Origin: Hydra vulgaris | Lineage: Eukaryota; Cnidaria; Hydrozoa; Anthoathecata; Hydridae | Direction of reading: 5' to 3' | Assembly: GCF_038396675.1 (NCBI RefSeq) | Contig: NC_088922.1 | Span: 66,061,001-66,125,000 of the forward strand | Length of the DNA stretch: 64,000 nucleotides | Shown here: in pieces, positions 23,400-35,059 of the stretch | How positions within the stretch are numbered: position 1 is the first letter of the stretch | How the letters are laid out: every line of letters starts with the position of its first letter | Program-made: the position numbers and the translations under genes | The notes under the pieces: model-generated | Seen by the model: the letters and a program-made list of their open reading frames with translations, nothing else | Told to the model about the DNA's origin: nothing | Databases searched by the model: none

Positions 23400-26107
23400 A
23401 TACAAAGAAGAGTCTAATAAAAGCTATCAAAGCAGACAAGGATTGGCTTCCATCTGACAAGTATGAGGATATAATTTTTCTGAATGATCAGAAGGGAGAA
23501 AGGAAAATGACTCAGGGACCTATTGACAAGCAAAAAAAGGAGATCAAATTGAAGAGAGTGGAGCATGTAAAGAAATCCGTTACTGTTATTTAATCTACAG
23601 AAGATGAGCCTATTCCTAGTACCTTAGGAGTGGCAAAACAGAATCAATTTCTGAGTCCAACTCAGAAAATGAATTCACACCTGTTTTGAAAAACAAAAGA
23701 CAGTATTAGACCATTACGTTACTGAAGAATTTATTGAAGAAACCAGCTCATAAAATGACTGCAACATTAACTAAGCTGAACAGAATTACAGAAGCAGGGG
23801 GAGATCCCAATGAATTACTTCTTTCCTATACTAGAAATTTAATATCATTAACCAAGATGCAGACAATATAAAGATTTTCATAAAAAATGAGATTAAAAAT
23901 GATAGTAAGAAGATTCAGTTATACTTTGATGGAAAGCTCTTCAAGTTTATTATATATGTTACTAAAAAATAAGCAAATTGAACTGATATTTTGTAAACAC
24001 CTACCTTATAATGTTTCCAGGATTTGATAAAACCTCATGACGATAAGGCAGTTGACAATTATTTCAAGAGCAGGACAAATTGATCATCTACTTGGTGCTC
24101 CAGAAATTTCTTTTGGAACAGGGCTAAATCTGTTCATTGTTATCAAGTTAATTCTGACAGAGTTTGATGTTGCTGATCAAGTAAGAATTGTTTGCTTTGA
24201 TACAACTAGAAGCAACACTGGAATAATTCATGGTGCAATAGACGGGTAATGATTTACAAGTTTATAACTAAAAGCTCAATCAAATTTACAATATATAATT
24301 TCTAGTTAGTTTTATTCATTATAAACTCACAAAGCATATGGATGTGTATTTTCCTCATATTGCATTTTAGTCTTTGTTTTAATATAACAGTTCTTTTATT
24401 TTTTATTACGTTGTCTGATGAAAAAAAAAATTCTGTTAACATGTGGGTTTAATAAAATAAGCTAGAAAAGAACATTAGTTTATTGAGAAATGATATTGGG
24501 AAACCATTGTTAATATTTTCATGCAGAGATCCTGTTTTAGAATTTATTCTAAAACATTTCTGGATGGCTGTAATTACTGACCAGACTTAAGGGACCTCTT
24601 CAAGGGTTTGAAAGAGAAATGGCATAATGTTGATTTCGAAAACTCTGTCACCTCCCACTTCAAGTGTCAATCTTATCTTGGTACTTGGTTAGAAAAACTG
24701 GCAAATTTGGCTAAGAATAATTTTTTTATTATTTTTTAGGTGCCCCAAGAAGTCCTTACGGTCTTATCTTAGAGCACCGCGGATGAGCATTTAATTGGAA
24801 GTTCACTCCTCTTTCCTAACCGATGTCGCAAAACTTGCCCAGAGGTCGGGTTTAAAACACGGATCCATTTTTTCTGAGGCATGTGCGCTATCACTGCGCC
24901 AAAAAAATATTTTTTATCATGGGAAAAAATATGAACCTTTAATAACTCGAAAAAATATGAATTTTTTAATACTGAACTCCCCTCTTCCCTACCCAGATGG
25001 TGAAGAAAAATAAAAAAACATATTCGCATAAAAAATAAAATAAATTATTTTACATAATAATTTTTTTTATTAATTACATAAACTTGCGGATTTGGCCCTC
25101 ATGTATCTTGGATTCAGCATTTAAGCCTCCCCGCATTCTTAAGCCTGGTGCACCGTGCCCGTTTCACGGCAAAAGATAATTATTACCTGAAAATCACGCT
25201 TTTTCTCAATCAGACCAAGGAGCTCCTGAATCTGAACAAGGAGAGGATATTATATGTGGAAAGGATGGCAAATTTCATCTCCATTTTTTATACTCCCAAG
25301 TTTCCGACTGCTGAAATATCAGACAACAATATTTGATTAACAAAACACCTACCTTTGCAAGACCAGCACTTTGTTTGACAAATGGCCCACCTGGAGGTAT
25401 ATGAACCCGCAGCAGCAGTGGTTTTTCGCAGCTGGGAAAACTACAGTCGGTATTTGAATCCCACAACCGTAATCTTTGACCTTGCCAATTCGGATGAGTC
25501 TGTCTCTAATGACATAAAGGAGAAGATGGCAAGGAAACTAATGGACTGCCCTAGACTAAAGGCCTATGAATTTGATAGAGGTAATAATTCTGGATTTATA
25601 AAAAAAAGGAGGACTTTATCCAGTTAAGTGAGCCACCTACTCTTGCTGATTATGTAGGTTTTGAATCTAGTTTTTGATATCCCGGAACATAATGAACAGC
25701 AAGTCAAGTGGCTCTTGTTTCCTTCTGCTGCATGGAAAGTTGACGCCAACTTTCAAAGCTTTTCTCAAAAACTTGGCATAGTAAATGATGTTGCAAAGAG
25801 AGCAGTAAAGGCATTTCAGGAGTCAGTTGAACTAACTTACCAGGAGAAGAAGCTCCAGAAAATGCTTCTTTTAAAGAGAAAAGTCGACAAACCCCTTTCC
25901 AGAACTAAAGCTGCTTACAAAATAACTGCTGCTGAGCAACTGACTCCAGCAGAAAAACTTAGCCTCATATATGAGGAAAAGGCTTTTGAAGAAACAGAAG
26001 TTTTCAGCAACAGTGAACTTGACAGCAGTATTGATATTGTGGGAGTGAATGATGTTCTGGAGGTTCTGAGAGGAGAGAATGAGGCCCTAAACAATGCTGA
26101 AATCTAA
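23400..26107 (+). pseudogene. CFDTTxSNTG-family transposase-like protein, decayed
   Basis: Segments in order: charged N-terminus 'KADKDWLPSDKYEDI'; 'LTKLNRITEAGGDPNELLLS' (23770-23825); 'IQLYFDGKLFKFI' (23917-23955); 'GAPEISFGTGLNLFIVIKLI' (24085-24160) and 'VRIVCFDTTRSNTGIIHGA' (24180-24240), whose D would fit a second RNase-H-fold aspartate; 'LFKGLKEKWHNVDFENSV' (~24600); 'FTAKDNYYLKITLF' (~25160); 'VVFRSWENYSRYLNPTTVIF'; and a 148-residue C-terminal frame (25661-26107) with 'WKVDANFQSF' and 'LGIVNDVAKRAVKAFQ'. The order matches an uncharacterised family I recall from insects and cnidarians. Stops, frame changes and a SINE make it inactive. Confidence 0.6.
24721..24900 (-). mobile_element. 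tRNA-derived SINE
   Basis: On the reverse strand the head reads ggcgcagtgatagcgcac (24883-24900), a clear RNA polymerase III box A (TGGCNNAGTGG type). About 30 bp downstream is gtgttttaaacccgacc, a degenerate box B (GGTTCGANNCC). A ~110-bp body follows, ending ggactt, cttggggcacc (24739) and an A-rich tail taaaaaataataaaaaaa (24721-24738). Head, spacing and tail are those of a tRNA-derived SINE of about 180 bp. The parent tRNA was not identified. Confidence 0.75.
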
Positions 26108-26661
26108 TATATTTTTTAATTGAATCTTTTTTTTAATTTAAGGTTTCATGTTTCTGCTAAAAGTACATGGAAGGGCAAAAGAATAATATAAAATCCCTCC
26201 CCCTTTCTATATAAATAAAACAATGGGAAAGTCTACAGCTCCCTCCTCTCTCCATATCTAAAAGTTTTTGAATTTTCCTAAGTTTTTAAGATTTCATCAC
26301 TAAATTTTAGTAAGTTATTACTACTGTTGAGAATTGTTACTAAGTGGAAGGGCCAGACCCTCTTGGGGAAAAGTTCTCTGCCTCAAGATACGGAAATTTA
26401 TATTTTAAAACTGGCATCTTTATGCTTAAGGAGCTTGCACACAAAATTTTAGGTTGCTATGACTATATCATAATGCGCTAAAATCTGTTTGATTTTAGTG
26501 ATTGTCCTCTGTTTTCTCGCGTAACTATAAAACATTTGTTTGGTGCAGTATGAAGTAATAGAGTTTGGAGCTTGATTTTTTCAGCACATCATCTATACAT
26601 GGTAAAATATAAAATATATGGTATACACGTGAAATATTTTAAGGCGTCCCTCAAGACCCTC

Positions 26662-27069
26662 GATTATTTAATGGGTCCCTAATATTTTCGAAAAAAATTT
26701 TTTCAAAAATATTTTTTCAAAAACCTTGTACTCAAATGAAGCAAAATTATATAAAAATTTCAAAAAAATATTTATTTAAAAAAAATATTAACTTAATTAT
26801 CAAAATTATCATTAAAAAATTATGTTTTTTAACAAAAAAAATTACGTTTTTTAACAAAAAATGAAGCGGGGTTGGTTGTCGGATTTTTTGGTACGTTTGG
26901 ATTAAAACCAGTTTATGTAAAACGAGTGCCATTAAATAATTTTGTTTATATAATACTAAGAACAATCTGAAAAAGAAAAAATAAGAAAAGGTTATATAAT
27001 AAAAAAAAAGAAAACACTAAATACCGAAAAATTAACCTTTTTTAATATACACACGTATAATACAATTAG
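26662..27069. other. AT-rich interval
   Basis: No gene recognised; probably flank or 3' non-coding part of the reverse-strand pogo-like element. Confidence 0.4.
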
Positions 27070-28800
27070 TTTAGCAAGTGTTTTTAAAACTATGTTTTTA
27101 TAAATTATTGAATGGAGAACATAATTCACAAATAAACTGTTATAAGCCTGATGTGCATTCTTCATGAGCCCATTTTTGGCAAACCTGGCATTAAATTCAC
27201 TGTTCTCTTGATCTGCTGTTAGCAAATTGTTCAAAATAATAGATGCATAGATACTCTTCATCTTCAGATGAATTTAACACTGTAGAATTTTTTGCTTTAG
27301 CAAGATTTGATTTTATCAATTCTTTTTTACTTCCAATCATAAATGGTTTACGATTCTTAATAATAGTTTTTTTATTAGTTTTTTTCTTTTTATTATTAGC
27401 AAGCCATGCTTTGACAGGTGAGTCAGTAAGAATCATAGTTGAACGTTTTTTCCTACCTCTTTTCGATGCTAAACTTGCACCTGCTTTAGGCAGAGGCCTA
27501 ATACTCTCAGGTGGTAGGATTATATTTTTAAAAACTAATGAGGTGTTTGGGTCGTGATTTGAGGTTTTGTTTGATACAACTGGATCTTCTATTGTTATGT
27601 CTACCCGATTATCTGGTATCTGAATAGATTCATTAAAACTTTTATTTGTTGAATCTGGTTGCATTGAATAAGGTTTGCAGTCATTTTTATTTGAGTTAGC
27701 CTGTGAACAAGGTGGGTCAGGGTGATCAGTTACATAGTTAGGATAATAATCACTTTTAGTAAAAATATCTGGATTTAATGGGTAAATACATTTCGCAGCA
27801 TAACCACTTAAAGTATTGTGGGCAGAAACAGCCTTTGGAAATGCAATGTTTCCTAGTTTTGGAATATCATATATTGTAACGGTTTTTCCAGGATTCATTA
27901 CCAACCATGAAGTCATAGCAGTATTTATATAGTTTTTGAAGAGACAGTAAACTGCCTTATTCAAGGGCTGCAACCTATTTATGCAGTGTGGTGGAAAGGT
28001 AAGCATTACTATTCCATTATTTTTTGCCAAATCTAATCCTTCAATATTAAGATGGGTTTCATGATAGTCAAGCAACAATAAACAAGGTTTTTCTTTAGTG
28101 AATTTTGTATTGCCTAAAAAATGTTGCAGATATTTTACAAAGTTTTCTTCTTTCATCCAACCTTTTGCATTAGCATCTCCTGCTTTTTCTGTTAGTGCTC
28201 CTAATTGGAAATGGTCTTTAAAGATTTTACGAGGAAAAATGAAAAAAAGTGGAATGCTATTTCCAATAGCATTTATTGTGCATGCTAATGTTACAAGAGT
28301 TCCTCTTTCAGCTGGCGTGATGGCTCCTACTTGTTTTAACATTTTTTTGGCAATAACCTTTTTAGGTCTTTGTACAGTAGTTACAGCTGTTTCATCCATG
28401 TTCCAAATGTCATTTGGTGAGAACAATTAGTTTTGCATACAGTGCTGCAAATAGCTAAAATATGATGCAACATTCTGCTTATTGAAGCTTATTGCTCGAC
28501 TTAAACTAGAAGCTTCAGGTAGCCTAATGGAAATATTTGAATGGCGCTTTAAAAATCCTGTAAACCAATCCTTCCTAGCTTGTTCCAGCCCAAGAAAAGG
28601 GAACTTTTGTATTATTTTTAATTGCATGCTGGAAACCAAGCTTTTTTACTTCAGTAAGAGTTACACCAAAATAAATTTCTGCTGCTCGCAACAGGTACGT
28701 GACAAGTTCTTTTTCTACTTTGTCTGGCAATATCTGTCGATTTTTGTATCCTATAATATTATAGCAGATGTAATTTTGATTTTAATCAATTAGATCTGTT
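27070..28800 (-). pseudogene. pogo-like (Tigger/Jerky type) transposase with C-terminal PHD-like finger
   Basis: A cut-and-paste transposase of the DDE_1 class. N-terminus (28640-28790): 'LRAAEIYFGVTLTEVKKLGF'; CENP-B-like helix-turn-helix part (28427-28639): 'ARKDWFTGFLKRHSNISIRL' and 'ISFNKQNVASYF'; catalytic region (27197-28426): 'DIWNMDETAVT' (first D), 'LLLDYHETHLN' (second D kept, family N replaced by Y), 'HCINRLQPLNKAVYCLFKNY' (third D of QPLD replaced by N). After a basic segment, 'EQFANSRSREQ' and, frame-shifted, 'CQVCQKWAHEECTSG' and 'ICEL' form a PHD-like zinc finger. Lesions: frameshift near 28590, in-frame TAA at 28427-28429, frameshift near 27195. TIRs not located. Confidence 0.85.
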
Positions 28801-28978
28801 AAAGAGCCTTGGGATGGGTTGGTAATGATAATTTTTTTATAATAACGTGTTAATGTTCTGTAATTAATGCCATTGAGTCATTCCATGCACACTGGACCAA
28901 GGTCCAACATAGACCCCCTCAGATTTTGATGAAACTTAGTAAGTTTGTTAATATCAATGAGAAAAGCAATTCCTAATA

Positions 28979-29050
28979 ATTTCAGCATAAAATCTTTTGT
29001 GGTACATAAGGTATGTACCTTATGAACCACAAAAGATTTTATGCTGAAAT
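28979..29050. repeat. Hairpin, 34-bp arms
   Basis: Arms 28979-29012 and 29017-29050 are reverse complements at 33 of 34 positions around the loop atgt. Confidence 0.9.
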
Positions 29051-29125
29051 TAGATTTGAAAAGATTTAGACTGAAAAAAGTTTTATTATTATTATTATTC
29101 ATTAGACTAAAAAAAAATTTTATGC

Positions 29126-29250
29126 TAAAATATAGAGCATCAAAGTATGAACAAGACATGTTTTTGCTACTGAAGTTTTTATTTTTGGAAAAATCAGAAA
29201 TTTCAGTAGCTAAAACATGTCTTGTTCATACTTTGATGCTCTATATTTTA
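29126..29250. repeat. Hairpin, ~49-bp arms
   Basis: Arms 29126-29174 and 29202-29250 (core 'gagcatcaaagtatgaacaa', 'gacatgtttt') are near-identical reverse complements with a ~27-bp loop. Little divergence implies recent origin or conversion. Confidence 0.9.
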
Positions 29251-30727
29251 AAAACAAAATTTCAGAAAACCTTCTAGCTTTTTTTATTGTATACAACTCT
29301 TGACTTACTTTAATAAAACTTTGCCATTGAATTCTCAAATGTCACATTTTTTCCATAATGGCTACCTAAAAAAGCTAAAAACTTGTTTGCAAATATAAAA
29401 AGTTGATTTTTGATGAGTCAATATGCAAAATCTGCAATTTAAGAAGTGAAAAGACAAACTTTTTTAGTTTCTATATATGGTAGGCTTCCAAATTTTTCAA
29501 AATTTACTGATAAGATACAAATCAGTAAAAAATTATAGACTTCTAAAAATGGCTGCAGCTAAATCTTAGGAAAATGTGCCTCCACTTCAATCCACCGGTA
29601 ACCAAGGACCAACACTGGTTTTAATAATTTTTTTTTTCTTGTTATTTAGTAGACTTTATTTCAGTGATTTCAAAAAAAAAATAGTGGGTACTCATGGGGA
29701 AGTTACAAAACCAGAACAATGAAAATTGCCCAAAATGCATTAAAAACGATTAAAACATAGTTATTGTTTTACTTTAGTTTGTGTTATATATTCTAATACA
29801 AAGTATGTATGAATTTAAAAGTATTTCACAACGAATACTATAGATAAGTTTTTAATTAAGCTTGAATTAAACTCAGTTTTTAAATAGCCTAAGCTCCTAC
29901 CTGCCCCTCCCCCCCAATCCCAAGCATTTACTTTTTAACATGCACATTTTTGTCCAGAACTTAGAAAAAATTTGTAATTGTACACTTTTTATTACACGAT
30001 GCGTCTGGTTTTATCTCTGATGTATGAAGTGCCTTAATACCCAAACATACCACTAAACATACACATATAAAAACTGTGATATTTAGTTTTAAATGTCAGG
30101 CAGTAAAAAAAGACTACATATAAAACTTATAAGTAGCCTATTTAAAATGAAAAAAAAGACTTTCTAGTCTAATTTACCCAATATTTAATACCATGGCCAT
30201 AAATTTTGTAATATTTTTTCAATGCACTCATTATTCCACCCCTCCCCATTAATTTGACGTTTCATTATCATGTTCAAATTTAGATTACAACTTATACCAA
30301 GTTAATATAATAGCTTATATAAGTTATTTGATTTGTCAACACAATGCACAAGTTGATTATGTAATAAATATATTTTCTAATAAACAATCAATAAACATTG
30401 CACTTTCAAATAAATTTTTGCTAAAAAACTATGTTTAAACATTGCATCTTTCAAATAAATTTTTGCTAAAAAACTATGTTTAAACATTGCATCTTTCAAA
30501 TAAATTTTTGCTAAAAAACTATGCTTAAAAAAATAAATCTAATTTATAATAATTTTGCTAAATTGTTATTTGATTATGTTACTTATGCTGTTGTACAAAT
30601 GTAATATTTCAGTTTATTCTTGAGCTGATAGTTCATAGCATCTACCAGTTGTTGATTGAACTTTTAAAGATTAAATTTTGCATAAGATGTGCGTAATTGG
30701 AACCCTGCAAATATCTTCTTTATGTGG

Positions 30728-32760
30728 TCAATTAAAAGTGTTTAACAAAACAGACTGTTTCATGAACTTGATAAGAATATCTTGATTTTCTTCAGACATT
30801 TTCACAATATTGCCTAAAAACCATTTTGCATCATAAACACATGCGATATTAATTCCTGGTGAAAGAGAAGAAAGTGGAACCATATGATGCATTTTAGAAA
30901 CATTTACATTAGTATACATATTATCAAATGACACCCGTCTCATCTGTAAAGTAGTTAATGATTGTGGTATAAAACAAATGGTGGCTTCTTGTTCCTGGAA
31001 TTGTTGAACAAGTAGCATAACGTTCTTCTAATTTAAACTTTATGCAATGTAATACAATTGCATCATTTGAAATGTATTGAAAATATATTCCTTTAATATT
31101 TTGTTTACACCAATCATACATTTTTTCAGGTGAGTTGATAGGATCTGTTAGTGATTGTAAACTGGCCCTAACTACAAGTCTTTTGACAGAGCCCCCAACG
31201 CCATCACAAGCACTCTTTCCATGTGATGTGGTAAAAAAATGCCATTCTGCAGATACTTTATGATCTAGTTCATGGTGACTTAAATTAGATATGTTTTTAT
31301 AATTTTTATGAACCTGCACCATCACTAAAATAAATGCAGTGGTTAAAGTGAAGCAAGATTGTACAAGGTCAAGATGCAGTACAAGGTTTCCATTGGAACA
31401 ACAGTCAAGCAACATTGCATCCTTTTGTTATTTACTATATGGAAGAAAATATGATAAAATGTAAAAGTGTTTGTATTATTTCAGATCATTTGCAACACAA
31501 AACAAACTCAGTTCATTGTTTCATTTATGAAGTAATAAAACATTTAAAAGTGTTGATGAATTAAAAAACTGTAATTTTCAGCAAAGTCTAGTAATACTTA
31601 AATATGATTACTTAGTAATGTTATTTTTAGATGCTGCAAATATGCTGCTTGATTTTTGGCTTTATAATGATGATCTCTTAATTGGTCTCTTTGTTGACAA
31701 GCTTTTTTAACAAAATCATCCACAGGAAGAGTTAGCGTAACTATATCATGTTTTTTGTTGGCTTTTTGCCACTGATTAAATGTGATTTCTTTCAAGCTGT
31801 GCTTATTAAATAAAGCAGTAAGATACTCTTTAAGTGTGTTGGTATCTGGGGAATTATCGCAACTGTGCAGCATGCAATCTCGATTTGTTAAGTCACATGC
31901 AACTAATGTCAAGAGGTCTTTATAGTCTAAAATATCTGGTATTTTTAATGCTAAAAGTTTTTCATTTTAGTGGTACTCACAAACACATACTGAATGGAGA
32001 CCTGAAGCACCTCCTATAGGAATACACCACTTAGGTCTAAGTTCACAAAACTTAAAAAACCCAATCTTGGCGTCAACTGAAATTTTAATGAACTCTAAAT
32101 TTCTTTTATAGTTCTTTTATATTAACTAATAGAAGTCTTTTTTGAAAATGTTGTCTTTTACCATTAACTTGGATTGAGACATACTGTTTCATACCTGGAC
32201 ACATTCGAGAGTATTCATCTGATTGGTAAAATTCATGAACTTGATTTTTTACTTAATCACTAATAGATCTTCCTTCTTTTTTTAGATGGTTCTGCCATTA
32301 TGCCACACATTCGTTTCAAATTCCTTGCAGCTTTTATCATTCTAAGATAAACAAAAGCAAAAAAAAAGTTTTGTGATTTTTTAATGCACCACCTCTCAGG
32401 AACCGAAGTCAGTAATTTAAATTTTTCTGATTTCGAAGAAACATCAAATTTTGCTTTAACTAATTCTATTAATAAATTAAAGTCTTGTTTACTTTTGCAA
32501 CACAGCTCTTTTGTTTATGGTTCATCCTTAATTAAATCTGGAGAAACTCCCAAAACAGTTGCTATTTTCTTTTGGGTTGCAATATGGATTTTGTTCATTT
32601 TTCTTTTTGCATAGCTGATCCTGTCTTTTTTTGTTGTTTTTTTTTCTTAATTCCTCAAAACCTTAAATTTTTTGATTTTGGTTAATTTTACTTCATGACA
32701 ACTATAACTTAATGCTTTTCCAATGGAACATTGAGTTAGATCTAGCAATGCACTCGCCAT
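30728..32760 (-). pseudogene. PGxKQ/TSHGK-family transposon protein
   Basis: Probable start ATG at 32760 ('MASALLDLTQCSIGKALSY'), then broken segments: 'YSRMCPGMKQYVSIQVNG' and 'QKRLLLVNIKEL' (~32110-32230), 'KIGFFKFCELRPKWCIPIGG' and 'HSVCVCEYH' (~31970-32080), 'LTLVACDLTNRDCMLHSCDN' and 'EITFNQWQKANKKHDI' (31598-31912), 'ELDHKVSAEWHFFTTSHGKS' and 'CDGVGGSVKRLVVRASLQ' (~31140-31280), and a C-terminal part to 30728 ('IACVYDAKWFLGNIVKMSEE'). Conserved Cys/His pairs suggest metal binding. I recognise the family as widespread uncharacterised proteins in Hydra, aphids and corals but know no established activity. Length ~650 codons; several frameshifts. Confidence 0.65.
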
Positions 32761-33374
32761 TTACTTTTTATTAATACCTAAAAAGATTTATCAAAAAACA
32801 AGTTTTAAAACAAAGCTTTCCATAAGTTTTGGCACAACAAATATATAGGAACTGATAAAATTTGTAAATGAAAAAAAAAGATATAAAAAGATATAAAGAT
32901 ATAAAAAGAAAACTCAATAATTTGCTTGTTTTTTATGTCACAGCTTTTAAATGTGTATGTTGAATTCTTTGTTTGTGTATATAGACACTTCATACATCAG
33001 GCATTTTTCTTTCTACGTTCTAGGCAAAAATGTGCATATTAAAAAGTAAATGCTTGGGATTGGGGGGGAGAGGCAGGTAGGAGCTTGGGCTATTTAAAAA
33101 CTAAGTTTAATTCAAGCTTAATTAAAAACTTATTTCTAGTACTTATTGTGAAATACTTTTAAATTCATACATACTTTGTATTAGAATATATAACACAAAC
33201 TAAAGTAAAACAATAACTTTGTTTTAATTGTTTTTAATGCATTGGGCAATTTTCATTGTTCTGGTTTTGTAACTTCCCCATGAGTACCCACTATTTTTTT
33301 TTTGAAATCACTGAAATAAAGTCTATTAAATTAGAAGAAAAAAAAAATTATTAAAACCAGTGTTGGTTCAAACT

Positions 33375-33433
33375 TGTGCCTCCACTTCAAACCACCGGTA
33401 ACCAAGGTACCGGTGGTTTGAAGTGGAGGCACA
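33375..33433. repeat. Perfect 26-bp hairpin in the right TIR
   Basis: Arms 33375-33400 (tgtgcctccacttcaaacca + ccggta) and 33408-33433 are exact reverse complements. The left TIR contains only a single arm at about 29577-29602. Confidence 0.9.
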
Positions 33434-33529
33434 TTTTCCTAAGATATAACTGCAGCCATTTTTACAAGACTATAATTTTTTACTGATTTTTATCTTACCA
33501 GTAAATTTTAAAAAATTATTGATATTATC

Positions 33530-34370
33530 ATATTGACCCTACTGGACCATCTAGCCGGATTAAGTTTTTTTAGAGTGTTGTCCAATTCGCCTGTGAATTT
33601 TGACAGTAGATCTCAACGTTTGATGCTGTTACCGAAAAATTTATACAAATCTTGCAACGTTGCAAAAAAAATCTGTATTTCCACCCAACCTCTAACTGCA
33701 TCATTAATCACTAAATTTAAATTATGAGTGGCACAATGTACGTAGTCTGCGTTAGGCTAGATATCTTTAACATGTTTTTGTACACCATTATACACACCAC
33801 TCATCACACTGGCTCCATCATAGCCTTGACCCACACATTTTTTTAAATCAATATTTTTGTCAATAAATAATGTTGTTACTTGGTTTACTAAATCCACTGC
33901 GCCATGTTTGATGGCTGCATAAAAGCCTAGAAACACTTTTTTTACTTTTATATTCATTGGCTGTCCATTTTCCGATCGAGTTATTACTACATATCTTACA
34001 ACAATGTTTAGCTGATCTACCTTCGATATGTCCTGTGTCGTGTCCATTATGATGGCAAAAAATGTTTACGCTCTAATTTGTTATAAAAGGAAAGAGAAAC
34101 ACACTGATACGCTACAAGTGTAGTTGACTACACTGCCAACCTACAGAAAGAATTTAGGAGAATTCCGTTGGCATAACTTTTGAATTTCTCTTAACTGAGT
34201 TTTCATGATTAAATTGGGGTTGCAAGTTGCATCCTAGCATATTTTTTTTGAAAATGGGAGAAATTTCCAAAATTTCAGTTCAATCGAGGTTTCTGGTAAG
34301 GATTCGAGGGCCCCCTAAAATTGAAGGCCCCTGGGCACAGCCCCGCGAAGTCCCTAGGTTTTTACGCTGC
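33530..34370 (-). pseudogene. hAT transposase fragment A with one terminus
   Basis: Reverse strand: 'MDTTQDISKVDQLNIVVRYV' region (34047 down), 'FLGFYAAIKHGAVDLVNQV', 'CVGQGYDGASVMSGVYNGVQ' (33790-33850) and 'HNLNLVINDAVRGWVEIQIF' with 'LKKLNPARWSSRV' to 33530. This is the first and second aspartate region of the ZMYM/DUF4371-type hAT branch. The N-terminal zinc finger and C-terminal dimerisation domain are absent. A likely hAT terminal sequence rich in GGGCC (gagggccccctaaaattg, 34308-34370) ends at the TA array, so the copy seems internally deleted on one side and cut at 33530 on the other. Confidence 0.75.
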
Positions 34371-34371
34371 T

Positions 34372-34648
<277 letters not shown>

Positions 34649-35059
34649 GAAGTTATACACATTGAAATAAAAATTTATAAAATAAAATAAAAAAATTTAG
34701 ATTACAGATATTTAGTTTGACCAAATAATTTTTTAAGCATTAAAATATTCCTCAATGAATGCGGACGGCCTAAAGTTTGAAGTGCACAGAGTTGAGGCAA
34801 TTGTGAAAACCATCCCCATATATGTTGTGACAAGCAACCCCTTTTATGAAAATTGCAAGACACCTGTAAATTTACCTAAAAGCGTGTAAATTTCATGAGA
34901 ATTTTTTGCGGATTAAGTTACTCAAAAGAATAAAAAATTCTAAAAATTTACATTCAAAGCACAATAAAAATATTGGTGACAACCAACCCCGCTCTAAATT
35001 TTTTGTATTTAGTATTTGCAGCTTTTTATAAAAAAAGTATACTTGATTTGTTTATTATT
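34649..35059. other. Non-coding interval
   Basis: No gene recognised; probably the 3' non-coding end of hAT copy B. Confidence 0.4.

Larger units (their letters stand above)
22108..26661 (+). mobile_element. 4.55-kb DNA element with ~260-bp TIRs (CFDTTxSNTG family)
   Basis: Left arm (22108-22372) and right arm (26400-26661) are inverted repeats. Shared blocks include 'gttacgcgagaaaacagagg', 'atcactaaaa', 'cagattt(t)(g/a)gcgca' and 'tgtgcaagctccttaag'. The interior carries the decayed + strand protein below, a reverse-strand SINE and several small hairpins (about 23035-23160). Outermost bases look like g(g)gtct(t/g)gag; I could not identify a clear target duplication. Confidence 0.75.
28870..33525 (-). 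mobile_element. DNA element with ~580-bp TIRs (PGxKQ/TSHGK family)
   Basis: The left arm (about 29500-30085) matches the right arm (about 32935-33515) in reverse complement over almost its whole length. Shared blocks include 'ttccccatgagtaccc', 'gcattgggcaattttcattg', 'gggattggggggg' and 'gatgtatgaagtg'. Right-arm outer bases stop at a hAT fragment near 33525. On the left, two hairpins and the motif gtcattccatgcac (28876-28889) lie outside the matched arm and may be the original terminus. The coding interior is on the reverse strand. Confidence 0.75.

Noticed and set aside
27243-28430. Forward-strand open frames across the pogo-like gene
   Set aside because: Antisense shadows of the reverse-strand transposase, which carries the recognisable motifs.
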